Positions 32,814 to 46,469 are shown, counted from the stretch's first letter. The stretch: 64,000 nt of DNA from Zymoseptoria tritici IPO323 (GCF_000219625.1 NC_018215.1:372001-436000); one strand, 5' to 3'. Made by a program: numbers and translations. Notes: generated by a model from the sequence alone, not told the origin.

Positions 32814-35800
32814 TCAGCCTCCAACAATCTCGCACAATGCCTTCCACTTATCCTCATCCTCCACCAAGTATCCCTTGCCCCTCATCACTCCGTCCAACAC
32901 CTCCACCACGGCCCGCAAACCACTCACAGCACCCTTCACCTGCACAAACCTTGCAATAGCCAAATCGACCTGACGTGGTCGGGTTCCCGGACGCCCATGC
33001 TCCAGAACCGCGAAAATTTCAATTCTGAACGTCACAGGCTTGATGTCCATGGAATTGACCTTGTCCACACGGGCAGTGATCGTGTTGTGCTTGCGCGAGC
33101 ACTCCAGGTCGCGGATGCCGTGATGTTGCCACTCCTTCATCAAGATCGCAAGCTCTTGTCGAGCATGTTTGCGGTTGATGCTCAAGCACAAGATCTGCGT
33201 AGCTGGCTTGATGTTGAAGAAACGGGCGAACCAAGAACGTTCAGGACCGGCAGAGGGTGGAGCATCATCCGTGGATGGCGTCGGAGATGCCGCCGAGAAC
33301 AAGGAGTCGAGGGACGCATTGGTCCTCATCGTGGTATCTGTAGGAGAGAGTGAGCTGTCTGCAAATGGGCAATGGCATATCTGAGACGGATGCTTACCTG
33401 CTTCCGTCATGGTGTTGTCAACGCCCTTCTCGCGGCCCAACCTTCCGATCCACTTGGAAAATCCTGTCTTGCCGTTGCCAAAGAGAGGTTTGCGGATGGG
33501 GAACTCGCTAGAGGATGCGGATGCGAGCTGTTGTGGAACAGCCCTGCTCCTTATAGTCGCCCGGCTCTGCTGTGACATGTCCGCCATGCCATCGGATGAC
33601 GGAGACATGAAAGATCTGCCACCCTCCATTTCAGTACCGACTTCTTTCCTCGCTCGGCCAAACCAACCAGATCGCTTCTTTCGCATAATTGTGGGAGTTG
33701 CGAGTAAAGTGCTCTCCTCGTCAATTGCCATCAAGTGAGCCGGATCGTTCGTGCGCTTTCGGCCTAGGGTCTCGATGGACGCCTTGGACGTAGGCTTCCT
33801 CATGTTGTATGTGTCGTCGCTTACTGGACTAGAACTTCCTGCCTTGCGTATGTTGAGCGGCGCGACGGTGCCGGAAGGAGAAGGCTGTACGACTCGAATT
33901 GTTTTGTCATCGAGTCTACGCTCCTTGGGCACCGGCGCAGTCACATTGCGCCAGTTGACGCCTTCTCTGCTGCTGCGCTGATCACTCCCTTCCTCTGAGA
34001 TAATCGGAAGGCCGTGGTGCTCCGCAGCTTTGGACGCCTCCGGTGCAGACATTATCCGCTTATCAGGAGACGGCCCAGTGCCAGGCATGATGTGGTCGAG
34101 CATCTTCATCACTTCCTCAAACTTGGCAGCATTCTCATCACCACTTCCCTTGTACGCGGCGAGCTTTTTTCTCGTTTCCTCCAAGGTCCTCGTCAAGTAC
34201 GTGTTAGGCGTGTCCCTGGGAGGCTCTGGCAGTGGACGAGAAGTCGTTTTGGTGGGAAGTTCCGGTGTCGTTGCATAGACAGACGACGGTGGCGTATCGT
34301 ATGGTGATTGTTTATCCGTTGCAGAAGTGTGCGACTTGGCTGTCATGGTGGATCCAAAAGACTCACGGATCTGGAAGGCTTCCTCACAGGCCTTTTCAAG
34401 CTCCGCACTGTGTTTGCGGATCTCACTGCGCATATGATGACCAGGCGTGTTTGGATTCCGAGCCTTGAGTCGGGGCGTCTCCAGAAGTCCCGCCATTGCT
34501 CTCTCCTTGCGAGACCTCAACGGCTGTTCCGCAGGCATAGTCGGGCTCGACTCAGGAACCTCGCGGATCCTCGAGAAAGCTTTCAAGCGATGCTCGCGAG
34601 GCTGAATGGGCAAGGTTGGTGTCTCCGGAGCGTGCGCCCGTGTTGATTCCTGAGCTGTCAGCACACTGGCAGTCGAGACTCGTCGCAAGTGTCCGAAGCT
34701 GACATTGCGTCTGTGCACCTCTGACGGCCGCATAGTGGCGATCACAGGAGGGCTGCTCGGCATCATTGAGCTGTTCAACGAATGCCGAGACATGGAAGAA
34801 CGCTGCATAGATGGTCTACTCCGTGTAGAACGCTGCAAGCTCGAGGAGGAGTTGGTTGATGCACGACGGCTTACTTGCTTCAGCGTTTCGATGCGGGTGG
34901 AGTTGGGATGCCGCAAATTCCGACCCTTGCTGAGTCTGCGAGTGCTGTTTGTGCCATTTCGATGCACTGTGATGTTTACGTAGTCCCCTGGAGAGCTGAC
35001 AAGCGGATCTTTCGAAGCTCGATACGGGTCGTAGCTGCTCACGGATGGCGGTGGCCCGACAAAGCTGTTGCTCGGACGCAAGTGCTCATCATTCATGATC
35101 GAGTACTGAGATTGCGATCGCTCTGCCTTGTTCGGCGGCATAGGTGGCGCTTCGCCAACTCTCGGTGGTCGACTGTGGTGATAATCGCTTGCAGAATAGC
35201 CAATGTCATCGGCCTCGCCGCAGTAGTTCTCCAAATGCTCTTCCTTGTGCTTCACCAGTGCAGCGTAGAAAAGCTTTTCCTGATTGTAGTCGTCGTTGAC
35301 AAGCTTTTGAACGAGACAGTTCTCCGGCTCACTGTGCCAAAGTGTGCGCATGTTGCGCAGAATCTCGCGATCGATGTCCTGGATGCGCTTGATTTTCCAC
35401 TCCTCAATTTTAGGCGCCTCGCCGACAGCGGCCTCTTTCGTTCCCGCCTCCCCGACGAAACCAAAAGGCTTGTCGTACTTGTGCAAAAATGGGTGATCCC
35501 AGACTTCGTCCATGGTGATTCGCTTGCTCGGGTTGACAACGAAGATACGACGAAGCAGATCCTTCGCTTCGGCACTCAAACCCGACGGAAGGAAGTAGTT
35601 GGCGTGAGCGATGTCGTGAAAGAGCGCACGAACATTGCCATCCGGAGGGGAGTTGTATGGCGTTGTGGCAGTCAACATGACATAGAGAATCACTCCACAG
35701 CTCCAGACATCGGCCTGGGTCCCATCATACGGCCTGGAGATGACCACCTCGGGCGCGGCGTAGTGTGGACTGCCACAAGGAGTGCTGAGAAGCTTGCCTT

Positions 35801-36708
35801 CTGGCTGTAAAGCGGCCATGCCAAAGTCGATGATCTTGACACTCAAGTCTCGCCGGTCCAGAAGAATGTTCTCGGGCTTCAGATCCCGATGGCAGATGAG
35901 GAGTCGATGGCAGTAAAGCAGAGCGGAGATGATCTGACGGAAGATGTACACCGACTCGTCTTCCGGCAGACCCTTCATGTCGTCCACATAGTGAAAGAGT
36001 TCGCCGCCTTCCACGTACTCCATGATGAGATAGCTAGATTTGGTCAATACAGAGAGTCGACAGTAGAACACGGCGGTGGAGTACTCACAGCTCGTTACGG
36101 TTCTCCCACACATCGAACAGGCGCACAATGTTTGGGTGCTCGAGAAGCTTCATGACGGCAATCTCGCGCTCCAGCCCATAAGGAATAGGCTTCTGACCGT
36201 TGATCGTCTGCTGTGGTGTGCCCTTGGTGCTCTCAATCAGGTTCGCCAAGCTCTGTGCTCGTGTGCTCTCCGCCACAGATCTCGTGATGATCTTCACTGC
36301 GCCATATTGATCTCGGTATCGATGGCGGACGATGCGGACCCGCGAGCAGCCACCCTTGCCGATGGTCTTGCCGAGTTGCCAGTGTCCAATGAAGGTCTTG
36401 CGCTTGCGGCCGGAAGCATTCGTTGAGGTAGTCGAGATGGCGGAGTCGCGCTTGGTGTCACGCTCGTGCTCGCCGGCGATCTGGGAGACGCGCTTGGGGC
36501 CCGGAGATGCGGTCTGACCGCGGACTGCCAACGAGCCATTTGCCTCGAGAGACTCGTTGTGTGGTAGTCGAGTGTGCGGTGAGGCCGCTGCTTTGCCATT
36601 CCTGATCGGTCGTTGCGAGACTGGCATGTTCGGCGAATTGCTAATGTCAGCCAGAGGCTTGCGCTTTGCTGCTGCGCGGCTGACGGTGTTTCGATATCGG
36701 TCGGCCAT
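32814..36708 (-). CDS. Gin4/Hsl1 (Nim1-family) Ser/Thr protein kinase
   Basis: Morphogenesis-checkpoint kinase of the family that sits at septin sites and restrains Wee1-type kinases. Exons: 36089-36708, then 32814-36033 with a probable second intron at 33338-33397. That intron (60 nt, GTAAGC..CTACAG) contains no in-frame stop, so spliced and unspliced forms are 1,259 and 1,279 residues. The kinase domain spans about 110-405, with the glycine loop GKTIGKGGCSRVRI, YGAVKII lysine, HRDLKPENILLD, DFGMAALQ, APEVV and DVWSCGVILY. A long Ser-rich regulatory region follows. The last 160 residues (ARFFNIKPATQILCLSINRK, VTFRIEIFAVLEHG) match the fungal KA1-like membrane-binding domain of Gin4/Hsl1/Kcc4. 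Which of the paralogues it represents cannot be decided, and filamentous fungi often have one. Confidence 0.9.
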
Positions 36709-39315
36709 GGTGGCGGATTCGAAGCGGGAGCGGAAGGTTGTATGCTGTGTTGTATGGATTCTTCCGCCTAACTCTTGAATGGTGGATGTGATGCTGTGTC
36801 AAGCGTGTTTCTCTCTTTCCAACACCACTATCCAAGACGTCCCTCACGCGTGGATGCGGTACGGCGCCTGGTCGGCGCGTGAAGTGCGTGGGCCTCAATG
36901 AATATGGAAGTTCACGGAAGAGACAGACATGTGCGGCGGTGGTCGACGACGAAAACGAAGGGGCCAGACGTGACGGTGACGGACCCGGATCTCCCTCCTC
37001 TTGGTGATACGTGATGTGCAGAAAGCAAGAAACAAGAAGTGAATAACGCTGGAGACGCTGGTAATGACAGTAGGTACTCACCAAACTCCTTCCTGAGTCG
37101 GAGGAGGCGAAGCTGATCGGATGGGAAGGGCGGTGCAGCTGGGTGAAGTGTCGTCGATGGGAGGTCTCGAATGCGGCAGGCTGGACACGGGGCACGAGAG
37201 CCGATCGCCGCTGACAGTGCGCTGGGTTGTTGAGGAATGCGTTGATATGGGAGAGATCTGGATATGCGGAAAGAAATTGACGGAAGAATTTCTGGGATCG
37301 ACGTTGTTGGGGGTTTTTTTGTTTGTTTGCTCGAGGAGCCGGCAGGAATGCTTGGGACGAAATTGCAGAGTCTCGCCCGCGAGGACAACCAAATCACATG
37401 AATTCATAACGTTGTTCCACTTACATCTTGCGATTGCACTTATGCATTCTCATCTTCTCATATCATCGGGGACCACTAAGGAATATTCTCACTCACCGGC
37501 TTCGACCAAGGCGACCAGCATTCCCTACTTCTCCTCCAAAGAACGCATGATCTGAAGCAGACGGCCTGCGCCCAATCACGAGATGGAGGCAATACGCTGA
37601 AGTCCAGCAAAGAACGCGAAGAGCATCAGTAGGTGATCAGGAAGAGGAGGAGCAAGCGCGGCAGCAAAAGACGTTAAAGCAGGCAAGACACTCTCAGTCA
37701 GCAAACCCACCTTCATCCCTGGCCTCCGATCCCGGACAAGTCCCCATCTCGCCCACCCGCACCAATGCTGCCATTCGCCGTCGCCGTCGCAGCCACAGCC
37801 ACACAGCGCCCGAAGCCCAAACCACTTCCGTGCGGAGGGAAGCGTGGCATGGATGGTGGTGCACTCTGCAGGCATCCACGAACCCGGCAAATGCAATCTC
37901 GAAACCCCAGACACTCGGTCGCAAGTGATGACATTGGTGATCGGAGCAACGGCGCGTCGGACCTGTGGGCGGCGGAACAACGTGGGACAGAACTGCAGGG
38001 GCACTTTTGAAACTCGAGATGCTTGTTGGATGCGGCGAACGCCCAGATCCGGACCCAGCTGTTCGGGTCGTGGATGGAGGTCCTGCTCTGCCCTGCTGCT
38101 GCGCACTGCAGCCAACCCAGAGGACAACCCTGGGTGCTGGGAGAGTTTGGCGTGACCCTTGTCGGAGGTTTATATGCACGTCGCGACTTCGATTGGGATG
38201 GATTTTTGGAGATGTGCATCGTTCTTTTTTCGCAGGGTGGGATGTGGCCGGACGTGTATTCGGTGTGGTGGTTCCATCTTTGAAAGCTCATTCCGAAGCC
38301 ATAAGGGAGTATGAAGCGAAGAGTGTTTCTCCGATTGTTGTATCGATGGAGTGCAGTAGAAGAGAGGTCGGAGCACAGCCAGCAGATACGAGAGAAAAGT
38401 AAGACATCGCAGACTCCAACCGGCGGATCAACGATGGAAATCTCCGTTGCTCGAGATGAGGGGAGTTGCACACCTCACTAAGAAACTCCCGCTACCGACC
38501 ATCCGTTGCATTATCTCATCATCAATAGCCGCAGCAGACAAGCTGACGATGGAGAGCGGAGCAGAAACTCTAAAACGAGGTTCAACGGGGAACCGATAGA
38601 AACACAAAGCAACCGTTCATCAAGCCAAACGCTCTCGTGTCGTGGAAGGAATTTCTCCGAACCCAACCGCATCCTCACACCACCGGAGTCGCTCGGTCGG
38701 TTCCCCTTGGGTCCCCGCGGGGGATCTGCTACAGATTCCTGTTGGGCCAGACCTTGTGTTCCAGACTTTCCATGCACATCCCATCGAAAGAGAGTTCATT
38801 TTCGGGGGATCATTCGATATGCATGAGCTGATGAGATTGCGATCGATTGATGATGGAAGTCTGGGACTGGAGCTCGGAGACCCGTGGTCTGATCATTGAT
38901 GTGGTCAAGGTGAATATGCTCGTTTCGTTTTGGATTGCTATGCTGTGCACGCGCAGAATGTGCCGTGGTCCCATCCTTTTCTCTTGGGCGCTGGTTACCC
39001 AGTACAGACCGACATGAGGTGCTGTTCCCTTCCTCTCATAGCTTTCGGTACTCTTCCCGTCGCAATGTGCAGGTCACCATGCTTCAAACCAGATCGCTCG
39101 GTATCGTGCGCTCAGTAAACAGTATCATCAAACAACACGCCCGCTATTTCCCGCTCCTGGCTTTGAATGATTCTGTTGGTCATCATCTACATAGGCCATC
39201 CTGTCACGGATCGCTCTCCTCCAAAAGTAAAACAAGTGAATCGAAATTGTACATCGAAGTACAAAGGGTATCGTCATGGAAAACAAGTACAAGTCGTGAG
39301 CTGGAAGGTGATCGA
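36709..39315. other. 2.6-kb region between the kinase and the C2H2 factor
   Basis: It contains the kinase promoter (left) and the 3' region of the C2H2 gene (right). A minus-strand frame at 37713-38471 and others nearby are long, but rich in Cys, Ser, Arg and Pro with no domain, and frames on all strands are similarly open, as expected in GC-rich non-coding DNA. An unidentified small gene cannot be excluded. Confidence 0.4.
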
Positions 39316-40647
39316 TCATGCGCTGGCGGAAATGATGGGACTGCTTCCCTGGCTTCCGCTCTTCGACGCGGGAGACATGGAGCCATCGAGCTCCTTGACT
39401 TCCATGGTCGCATGCGCTTTACCGCAGCCCTTGACGAGGACGTGTCGCTGTTGAGTTTGTTAGTTGTTGCTTACATGGTACTGTGAGTGTCCAAGACTTA
39501 CCTTGAGCGCGTCTTTTCGTGAGAAGCTCTTGTCGCAGTGTCCGCAAGGGAACGGCTTGACTGCCAGGTGGATACGCTTGTGTCGTTTCAAGTCGTGGTT
39601 GCGATTGAAGCTCTGAGGGCACTGGTCGCATCGGAAAGGTCTGTCGTTTGGTGGGTTGGCTTGCTGTGGGTGGTGGGCGTACATCTGGGAGTAGTGGGCT
39701 GCTTGACCACTGTTGTAGGGTGCCATCATACTGTGAGGCACTCCACCTCCCACCATGGACATCTGTCCACCCGGGTTATTCACGTTGGTGAGAACAGGCA
39801 TCGAGTAGCTGTACGGTCGATGTTGCGCATACTGTTGCTGCTGCTGGGACTGGTGGTGGTGTTGCTGTTGATGATGTTGTTGTTGTTGCTGAGACTGGTG
39901 CTGAGCAGGTGGCGCTTGGCCTTGTTGGCTGACTGGAGACATTCTCGGCATGGACTGAGTGCTAGAACTCTGTTGTACGGGAGAAGGTCCCGAGTACGAG
40001 TAGCTACTTTGCTGAGGCGCGGATGATTGCGACGAATATGAATAGGAAGGCGTCGGTGGAGGTCGTGAGAAGGACTCGTGACTGTTTGCTGGCGATGGCT
40101 GAGGTCCTGGAGCCATCATCTGCGGCTGGTGGTTTGGCATGGCGGGCAAATTAGGAGCCGACATTGACATGGTCGAGTTGGCGTAGTGTGGCATTTCGTA
40201 AGGTGGAGGAGGAAGTTCACTTGCGCTGGGAGAGTTGCTCCCGCGAACAATCGAGTTCAGAGAGGGCGAGTACAATCCGCGACCCTGCTGATACTGCGAT
40301 GCGCTGCTTTGTTGAAACCCATACGACGGAGTAGAGCCGCCGTTCGATGGTGGTGGCCACATTCCACTGCCGTTCGGGCTGTATGCCGGACCGGTGCTGT
40401 GTGAAGTATTGCCGGGACTCAAGCCGTCGGCGGAACCGTTGCTTGGAGGAGTCAACAGGTTGCCAACACTCGTCAGAGTCGTTGCGGGTGCTTGCGATGT
40501 GTGGTGGGAGTAGCTTGGTTGATGGTACTTTTGCTGCAGTCCGGCAAGCGGAGGCGGTGGCAGTTCGAACGATGGCAGATGTGAAGCGTTGGGTCTCCGA
40601 GCAGTGAAGCTGGTCGGAGCGCCCATGGAATCAGGTCCAGGCACCAT
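39316..40647 (-). CDS. flbC: C2H2 transcription factor, FlbC-like
   Basis: DNA-binding regulator with two adjacent C2H2 fingers at the C-terminal end; FlbC in Aspergillus promotes conidiation. Two exons, 39502-40647 and 39316-39447, give 425 residues from the first in-frame ATG. Finger 1 is FRCDQCPQSFNRNHDLKRH; finger 2 is FPCGHCDKSFSRKDALK joined across the intron to RHVLVKGCGK, so splicing is required to complete the second finger. Without splicing the protein would end after VSLGHSQYHVSNN. The first 330 residues are disordered and rich in Pro, Ser, Gln and Tyr, with poly-Gln/His tracts (coding strand of about 39830-39900). The frame stays open upstream of 40647 with no further ATG, so a 5' exon may be missing. 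The name rests on finger similarity recalled from the family; an Azf1/Msn-type relative is the alternative. Confidence 0.75.
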
Positions 40648-41434
40648 TGACGGAGGATACGCTACTGCTGCAGCCACAATTGCGGTTGGACGATTGGATG
40701 AGCCGGATGGCTGAGAAGAATCCGCCAGGTGTAGGACGAGCGGATTGTTCAGAGAAGATGGGTATGTTGCGTTGTCGGGGTTGTCGCGAGGCTCTTGGTG
40801 AAGAAGTAGTGGAAGCCACGAAATGGAATGAAGGATACGGGGCCTTTTGAGTCGACCAAAGCAGTCGATCAGAGTGAGATCAACGTTGATGGATGCTGAG
40901 GATGCAGGAACCGAGAGACTGGATGCGAGCAGGCTTTGTACTCAAGCCAGACACCGAGCAGTTGGGGCGGCGTCGCGGCTGGCTGCTCGAGCTGGAACGG
41001 GGAGCGTGTGGATTCGGTCGGTGGGTGGTGCAGCGGGCTGCAGGAGAATCTCGAAAGTGCCTGGAGAGCGTTAGCTTCATCGATCGCGTTTCCAAGTCCG
41101 AGTCGCAGGATATGAGGCTTACAGTGGGCCGGTCGTACAATCGGACGAGACGAAAGCCAACAGAGTGGAAAGGCGCGATCTGAGCGACCCGAAAGAGTGG
41201 ACGTGCAGATGCTGGGTGACACGGACGGTGACACAAGGGTGCGCGTCGACTGGTCGTTTCTGTGATGGTGGACGACGGGGCGGATGTCCGAGGAATCCCA
41301 ATACGCGACGAGATCCTGCACAACAATGACGGTCCTTGTTTCTTTGATGAGGTGGGTGGGGATGATGGTATTGGTATCGAGCGAGCGAGCGGCGTGGTGT
41401 AGGACAGATGGAATGTGACGAGGTTCGAGATGGC

Positions 41435-41464
41435 GAGGTCGAGGTCGAGGTCGAGGTCGAGGTC
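41435..41464 (+). repeat. Tandem hexamer (GAGGTC)5
   Basis: Five perfect head-to-tail copies of GAGGTC, followed by GACGGCGAC. It lies about 0.8 kb upstream of the C2H2 gene start. It is a short microsatellite, likely to vary in length between strains. Confidence 0.9.
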
Positions 41465-41775
41465 GACGGCGACAATCACACACACGCTCTCACGGTCGGT
41501 CGGCGAATGTCAACAACAACAACGAGGTGAAGTTGTTGATGATCAAAGGTGGAGTGAAGGGATGGCGCTTTGGGGTGTGGTAACGGGCGATCTCTTTGTT
41601 AAGCTCCGGTGCCTGGGCGTGCGGATGGCGGTCGAGGGCTGGACAGCAGTGGACACGCTCCAGGGCCTCATGGCCTGCGGGCGTTCACGTATACATACCT
41701 TATGTACGGGCGAGGCGCCGGGAGTCTAGTGCCATCTCTCGCGCGCATGTGCCAGGTGCCAGGTGGGAAGGGAAC

Positions 41776-41834
41776 GGCAGGGCAGGGCAGCTGTGCAGGG
41801 CAGGGCAGCATGAGACGAGACTGGACTGGACTGG
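41776..41834 (+). repeat. Low-complexity GGCAG / CTGGA repeats
   Basis: Three GGCAG units, an interruption, a second run of the same unit, and then three partial GACTG/CTGGA units. G-rich on the plus strand. No function is evident. Confidence 0.6.
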
Positions 41835-44411
41835 GCCCACCACTAGCGAGCGAGCGGGCGGGTGGGCGTTGGAAAGACAAAAAATCGCAAGGAATCTGGA
41901 TCTGCTCGGAGCAGTGACCACTTGGGAGCAGACCGCAACCTTAACTCCCACTTTCACTCACTGGCGATTGTGGATGAGACGGACACCACTGCTGCAACCC
42001 GTTTCCCGCCTGGTCTTGCCCTAGGAGGTACTCTGGAGTCTGCCCTCTCCCTCCTCCCCTGCTTGCTCTGCGCTCTGCTCTGCCCTATCCCGATGTGCGC
42101 CATGCATCGGAGTGCCGACGACACTAATGTCATTGGTCACGCCGTCCCAGAATACTGCGGGCGCAACCACATCCCAATCGGTATATCATCGCTCGAGAGA
42201 ATAATCATAGTCGGTACATCATTCTCGTCACACTCCCTTACTCCCCTCCGGAGGCCGGCGATTCGCTCTGCCCCATCTCCTGACGCGCGCGCCATGATTT
42301 GGAACTGCTGCGTTGTCCGATTCAGGAAATGAAGACTCGCAGACGACAAAGCACCCGGCTCATCCAGCGTGCAAGCGAAGTCTCATCGTGAGGATTGGGA
42401 TCAGGGATTATTATTGTAAGGTAGCTCTCTTTGTTCGCAGACGCACACACCGCAACACGCTCCTGCGCGGCCGGACCTCTTCCTGCCTTGACCCTCTTCA
42501 TCTACGCTCATGTTCATCATTGCGCAAACGGAATCGGAATGATCCCTGCTGTTCGACCCTTTGGCGACCGAGCCTGTCGAAATAGTGTTTCGCTTTGAGC
42601 ATGGCCCCTGTCATCAATACGTGCCGAGCTTCTGGCTCCAGCTCTATTCTTGCCAAAGAGCAATTCACCGAACTCTCTGTCTTTGTGTGAGACTTGCAGA
42701 TCAAGGATTCCCGGTCTGGCCGAGTGCTTGTGTATAAGAATCCACCTGAACGAAGGCCTTCCGACCTGCCCGAAAAGGATGCAGCACGATTGTTCGCGGG
42801 GGATAATATACAAATTTTCATCGGCTCATCTCTTCCCCTCATACGCTGTCAGTCATGGCACATTTTCACTCGGCGCCGGACACGACACGTTGCCAGCAGC
42901 GTCCCGCGAGTCACGGCGGCTATACAGCTTCACGGGAATCGCAGCTTTGCCCTACCTTTTGACTCTATGCGCCGCGACCTCTCATGATGAAGAATATGGA
43001 TCAACTCTTCGTGCGACACGACATGCCTCGTCTGCACCTCGCGTACACAAGAAGGCAACACGGTCCCCAACCGGTACGCGAATCAGGGACTGCATCTCAT
43101 TGCTCTTGGGCCACGGACAGGGATAAAAGGTACAAAACAGTCGAGATTACAGCCTCGGATCGTCGCCCAGATCGGCATTGCTTGAAATTGAATCGGTGGA
43201 CGTGCGTGTGGCTGCTAGGGCCCAGATGCCACGTGCGAAGATGCATGCTCGACTCGATGGGGATTCGTGTGACTCGATCATTTCGTTAAGGAGACTTTTC
43301 TTGCTCTTTGCCTTCTCAGCTCCTGTGCATCGTCCGATCGAGCCAACTTCTGATCAGCCCACCTCGCCTCACGCTGTCGTCAATGCTCTCCCTCTCCGCG
43401 TCTCTGCGGCGCGGCGGAAAATGTGCGAGCGTACGCAAACGCTTGCACGGGGACGAATATAACTCTACGAAGTGCTTGTTCGGGAAGCCGAACCATGTTT
43501 CCACAGGTGACACGCCCGTGCCGCATGTTGTGCTGAGAGGCGTTGCGCGTGAGGGAGGATCCCGTGCGCCTTTCCCACCACCAATCGCGGCTGTGGCTGT
43601 CCGTCCTCTTTGTCGGGTTGGAAATGGGCGGAAACGGGCTTGACAGGACCCCAATTGTGTTTCACGGCGACTGTCATCAACAATCTTCGCCCTGCATTGC
43701 ATTTGCTGTTCTCGTTGCCGCCCGCTTGAAGATGAGACGGGTTTGGTTCGCTTCTTCTGTCACAGCACATCCGGACCTCCATGATCCCGTCGATGATGAT
43801 GATGCAAGTCACTGCTATACCCCACACACCTCAATTTCCTGGACCTTTCCGGCCTGACGCTTCCAGACTAGCGGAAATCCTGCGAATATTGGAAATCCGG
43901 ACCGCATGGCCATGCATCGCACCAATGGGAAGACATCCCAAGCGAGGAGACAGCAAGGCTGTCGGCGCTACTGGATCTGGCCGCACCGATCTTGGTCAGT
44001 GGCCTGAGCAGGATAGTGTTTCGGCGCCAATCCCGCTCGGGCGTCGTTTGGCTGCGGGTTGCGAGTCTATCTCAACTGCAATCGAAGCCTCGGTCGGTGG
44101 GCGCCGCAGGTGGGCTTTTGCATTCTCGGTACGTACTTCAAGGAGCCAGCAGGGTATCTAACGAACAGCGATCTGTCATCGTAATGGACAGGCGAGCCAG
44201 CTCGTCCGATGGAAATGCTTCCCATGACCTTCATTCTGGGAGTGGCTGGTGTGATCTTTATCTCTGGTTGCACAAAGACAACGTTCCTCAACCGCTACTT
44301 TCCAAGCTCTCTCTCGGTGGCTTTGGTGGCTGTCTTAGCCACGATGTGGTAGAGCATAAGCACAAATGCCGTGCCGATGTCCAAAGATCAGTAAATTCAC
44401 TACGCAAAATC

Positions 44412-46469
44412 TCAAAGAGTCCAGACCCGGAGTTCGCGACCGAGCATTATTGCGTACGCGGTCACGTCATGGACAATGCTGACGATCAGTCTCACTTTTA
44501 AACGCAACAATAATTCCATACAAGCAAGACGGAGCTGAAAGCTCGCCAAGCAGCGGTACCGCAGACGCTCGGGTCCGAAGTCAGCAGGTCTGTCCCTGCT
44601 AGCTGGCCTCGCCAAAGCACGGTCAGGCCGAATCAGCTCGTCCCAGGTGTCGACATGGATGACAGCCTGCAGCTCGATGTTCTTGCACCATGCGGGCGGT
44701 CTTCAGCTGAGCGTAGAAGCCCGGCTCTTGGATATTCATGGCGGTTTGGCGTAGACTACTATGCGAGAGTCATGCTGGGCGTCGGCGTCTGTGGGCCTGT
44801 TCATCGGAAGGCGCAGCGCTAGAAATACATTTTTATCTGATCTTCTTCGATGCTACGGATGATGTGGTCTACTTTTGGGCACCTCGCGTGGCAGCCACGA
44901 TTCGATGCGGACGCTCCTTCGCGATGCTGCAGGATTCCAACTTCGTGCTCGGAGCTGCACCTACCGCCGAGTACAGTTCCGAGTCTTACAATATCTGTGA
45001 TATCGAGAAGCAATGGTGGATCTGTCGGTAGTCCGTCTCCGAATGCGGTATGTGTGATTACAGGCCACCCAGCTAGCTTCACATGGGGCAGACGAGCCAC
45101 GACGGATTCGATGGCGCTTTTACCCTCCGCGAGACTCCACCAGCCTGCACCGTTGGCATCAACCGTCAACAAGCCTCTCGTATGGCTATCACACATGTCC
45201 ACGTGGAAATGGGAAAGAACAGCCAGCGAGGCGTCTTCTCGAATCAGTAGCGTCGGCACCGACGTTAGTCTGAGAGCAGAGTCTAGACCCCGGCCGAACT
45301 TTCACCCTTCCATCACGACTTGCTCATCATAGCATTCACACTAACATGATTTCACTTGCTAGATCTGGCGCGTTTGCATCGCCGCCGGTATGATGCCCAC
45401 CGCGATCGCGATGCAGCGCCTAGCCAGGAGCTACGACACGCGGAGCGAGTGAGGGCAGAGCTCCAAATCCTCCCGGAGACCGCGATATACCGCCCTTCGC
45501 CAGATCCGAAGCCACCCCCGCCATTGATCCACGCCATGGCCTCAGCCAGAACGCCCAATCTACGAAACGTGCCGAAGCCCTACCAGTGAAAACTGTCATT
45601 CTGATGTCTTGGCCGTCGGCGACCCCGAGAATGTTGGCTTGGTGATCAGATACCTGGCGCCGCAGTAGTGTACGCACATGTCGGCTCGAGTAGCTTGATG
45701 ACTGCAAGGATTGCGCAAACCGTTCTCCGCCTCAGGCGAGCATGTCGTATGCATATTGGGATGGTCACGAAGCATACGAGATTCGGCAATCCTGACATCG
45801 ATGCCGTCCTTTGGAGAGATCAATTTTACGCGAATGCATCTGCCGGGTACCAAATGGATCTTTGGGAAGCATGATACTGTCTGACATGGACTGCATCGCC
45901 ATGCTATCGGGAGGAACACCGTCGATTGCATGACTTCGAATCCACAGCTGCACGAGCAATGCAGCACGTGTACAAGGACAAATCTGAGATCTTGGGAGGT
46001 CGGACGAGTATTCATGTCGTTGGGCTGGCATTTTCGTCCATTGTCCGAGACACGTCAACGACAAGCATCGTTTGAGCCAGGACGTAAAAGGTTCTTTCCA
46101 ATCATCTCGTTGAGACTGGATAGCACGGTCGAGGGGATTCGCTTCCAGAGCAGAATGCAGACAGGCGTTGTTCGCTTGACAGATGATGGCTCACGAGCTG
46201 TCAGCATCAGTCCTCCAAAGTCTTGTTTCTTGCGGAGACCGAGGAGGAGTCTCTACTGGGACAGAGAGCACTGCTCCGGTGTCGTCCCCAATGCATGCTC
46301 CGTTAGTGTTAGGAACGGGCACGATGCTCTGTCGTGCGGTATGACTGGGAGGTCTGATGCCGTGTTCAACAATGGAGCACTCGCTGCATCGCTGAGTTGA
46401 TAGCCAGCCTCTGCTGAGGATCTGCATGCTCCGTACACGTCCTCCCACTATCGTAAAACAGAAGGACAA
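44412..46469 (-). pseudogene. Possible decayed coding region, unidentified
   Basis: Several minus-strand fragments have protein-like composition but sit in different frames separated by stops. Examples are NIQEPGFYAQLKTARMVQ near 44.7 kb, ITHTAFGDGLPTDPPLLLDI near 45.05 kb and PKDPFGTRQMHSRKIDLSKG near 45.8 kb. No clean set of splice sites joins them. This would fit an old gene broken by frameshifts, but the family is not recognised and chance open frames are possible. Confidence is low. Confidence 0.2.

Noticed and set aside
37713..38471. Minus-strand frame of 252 codons in the gap after the kinase
   Set aside because: Cys/Ser/Arg/Pro-rich, overlapped by equally long frames on other strands, with no recognisable domain. 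Kept only as an unresolved gap.
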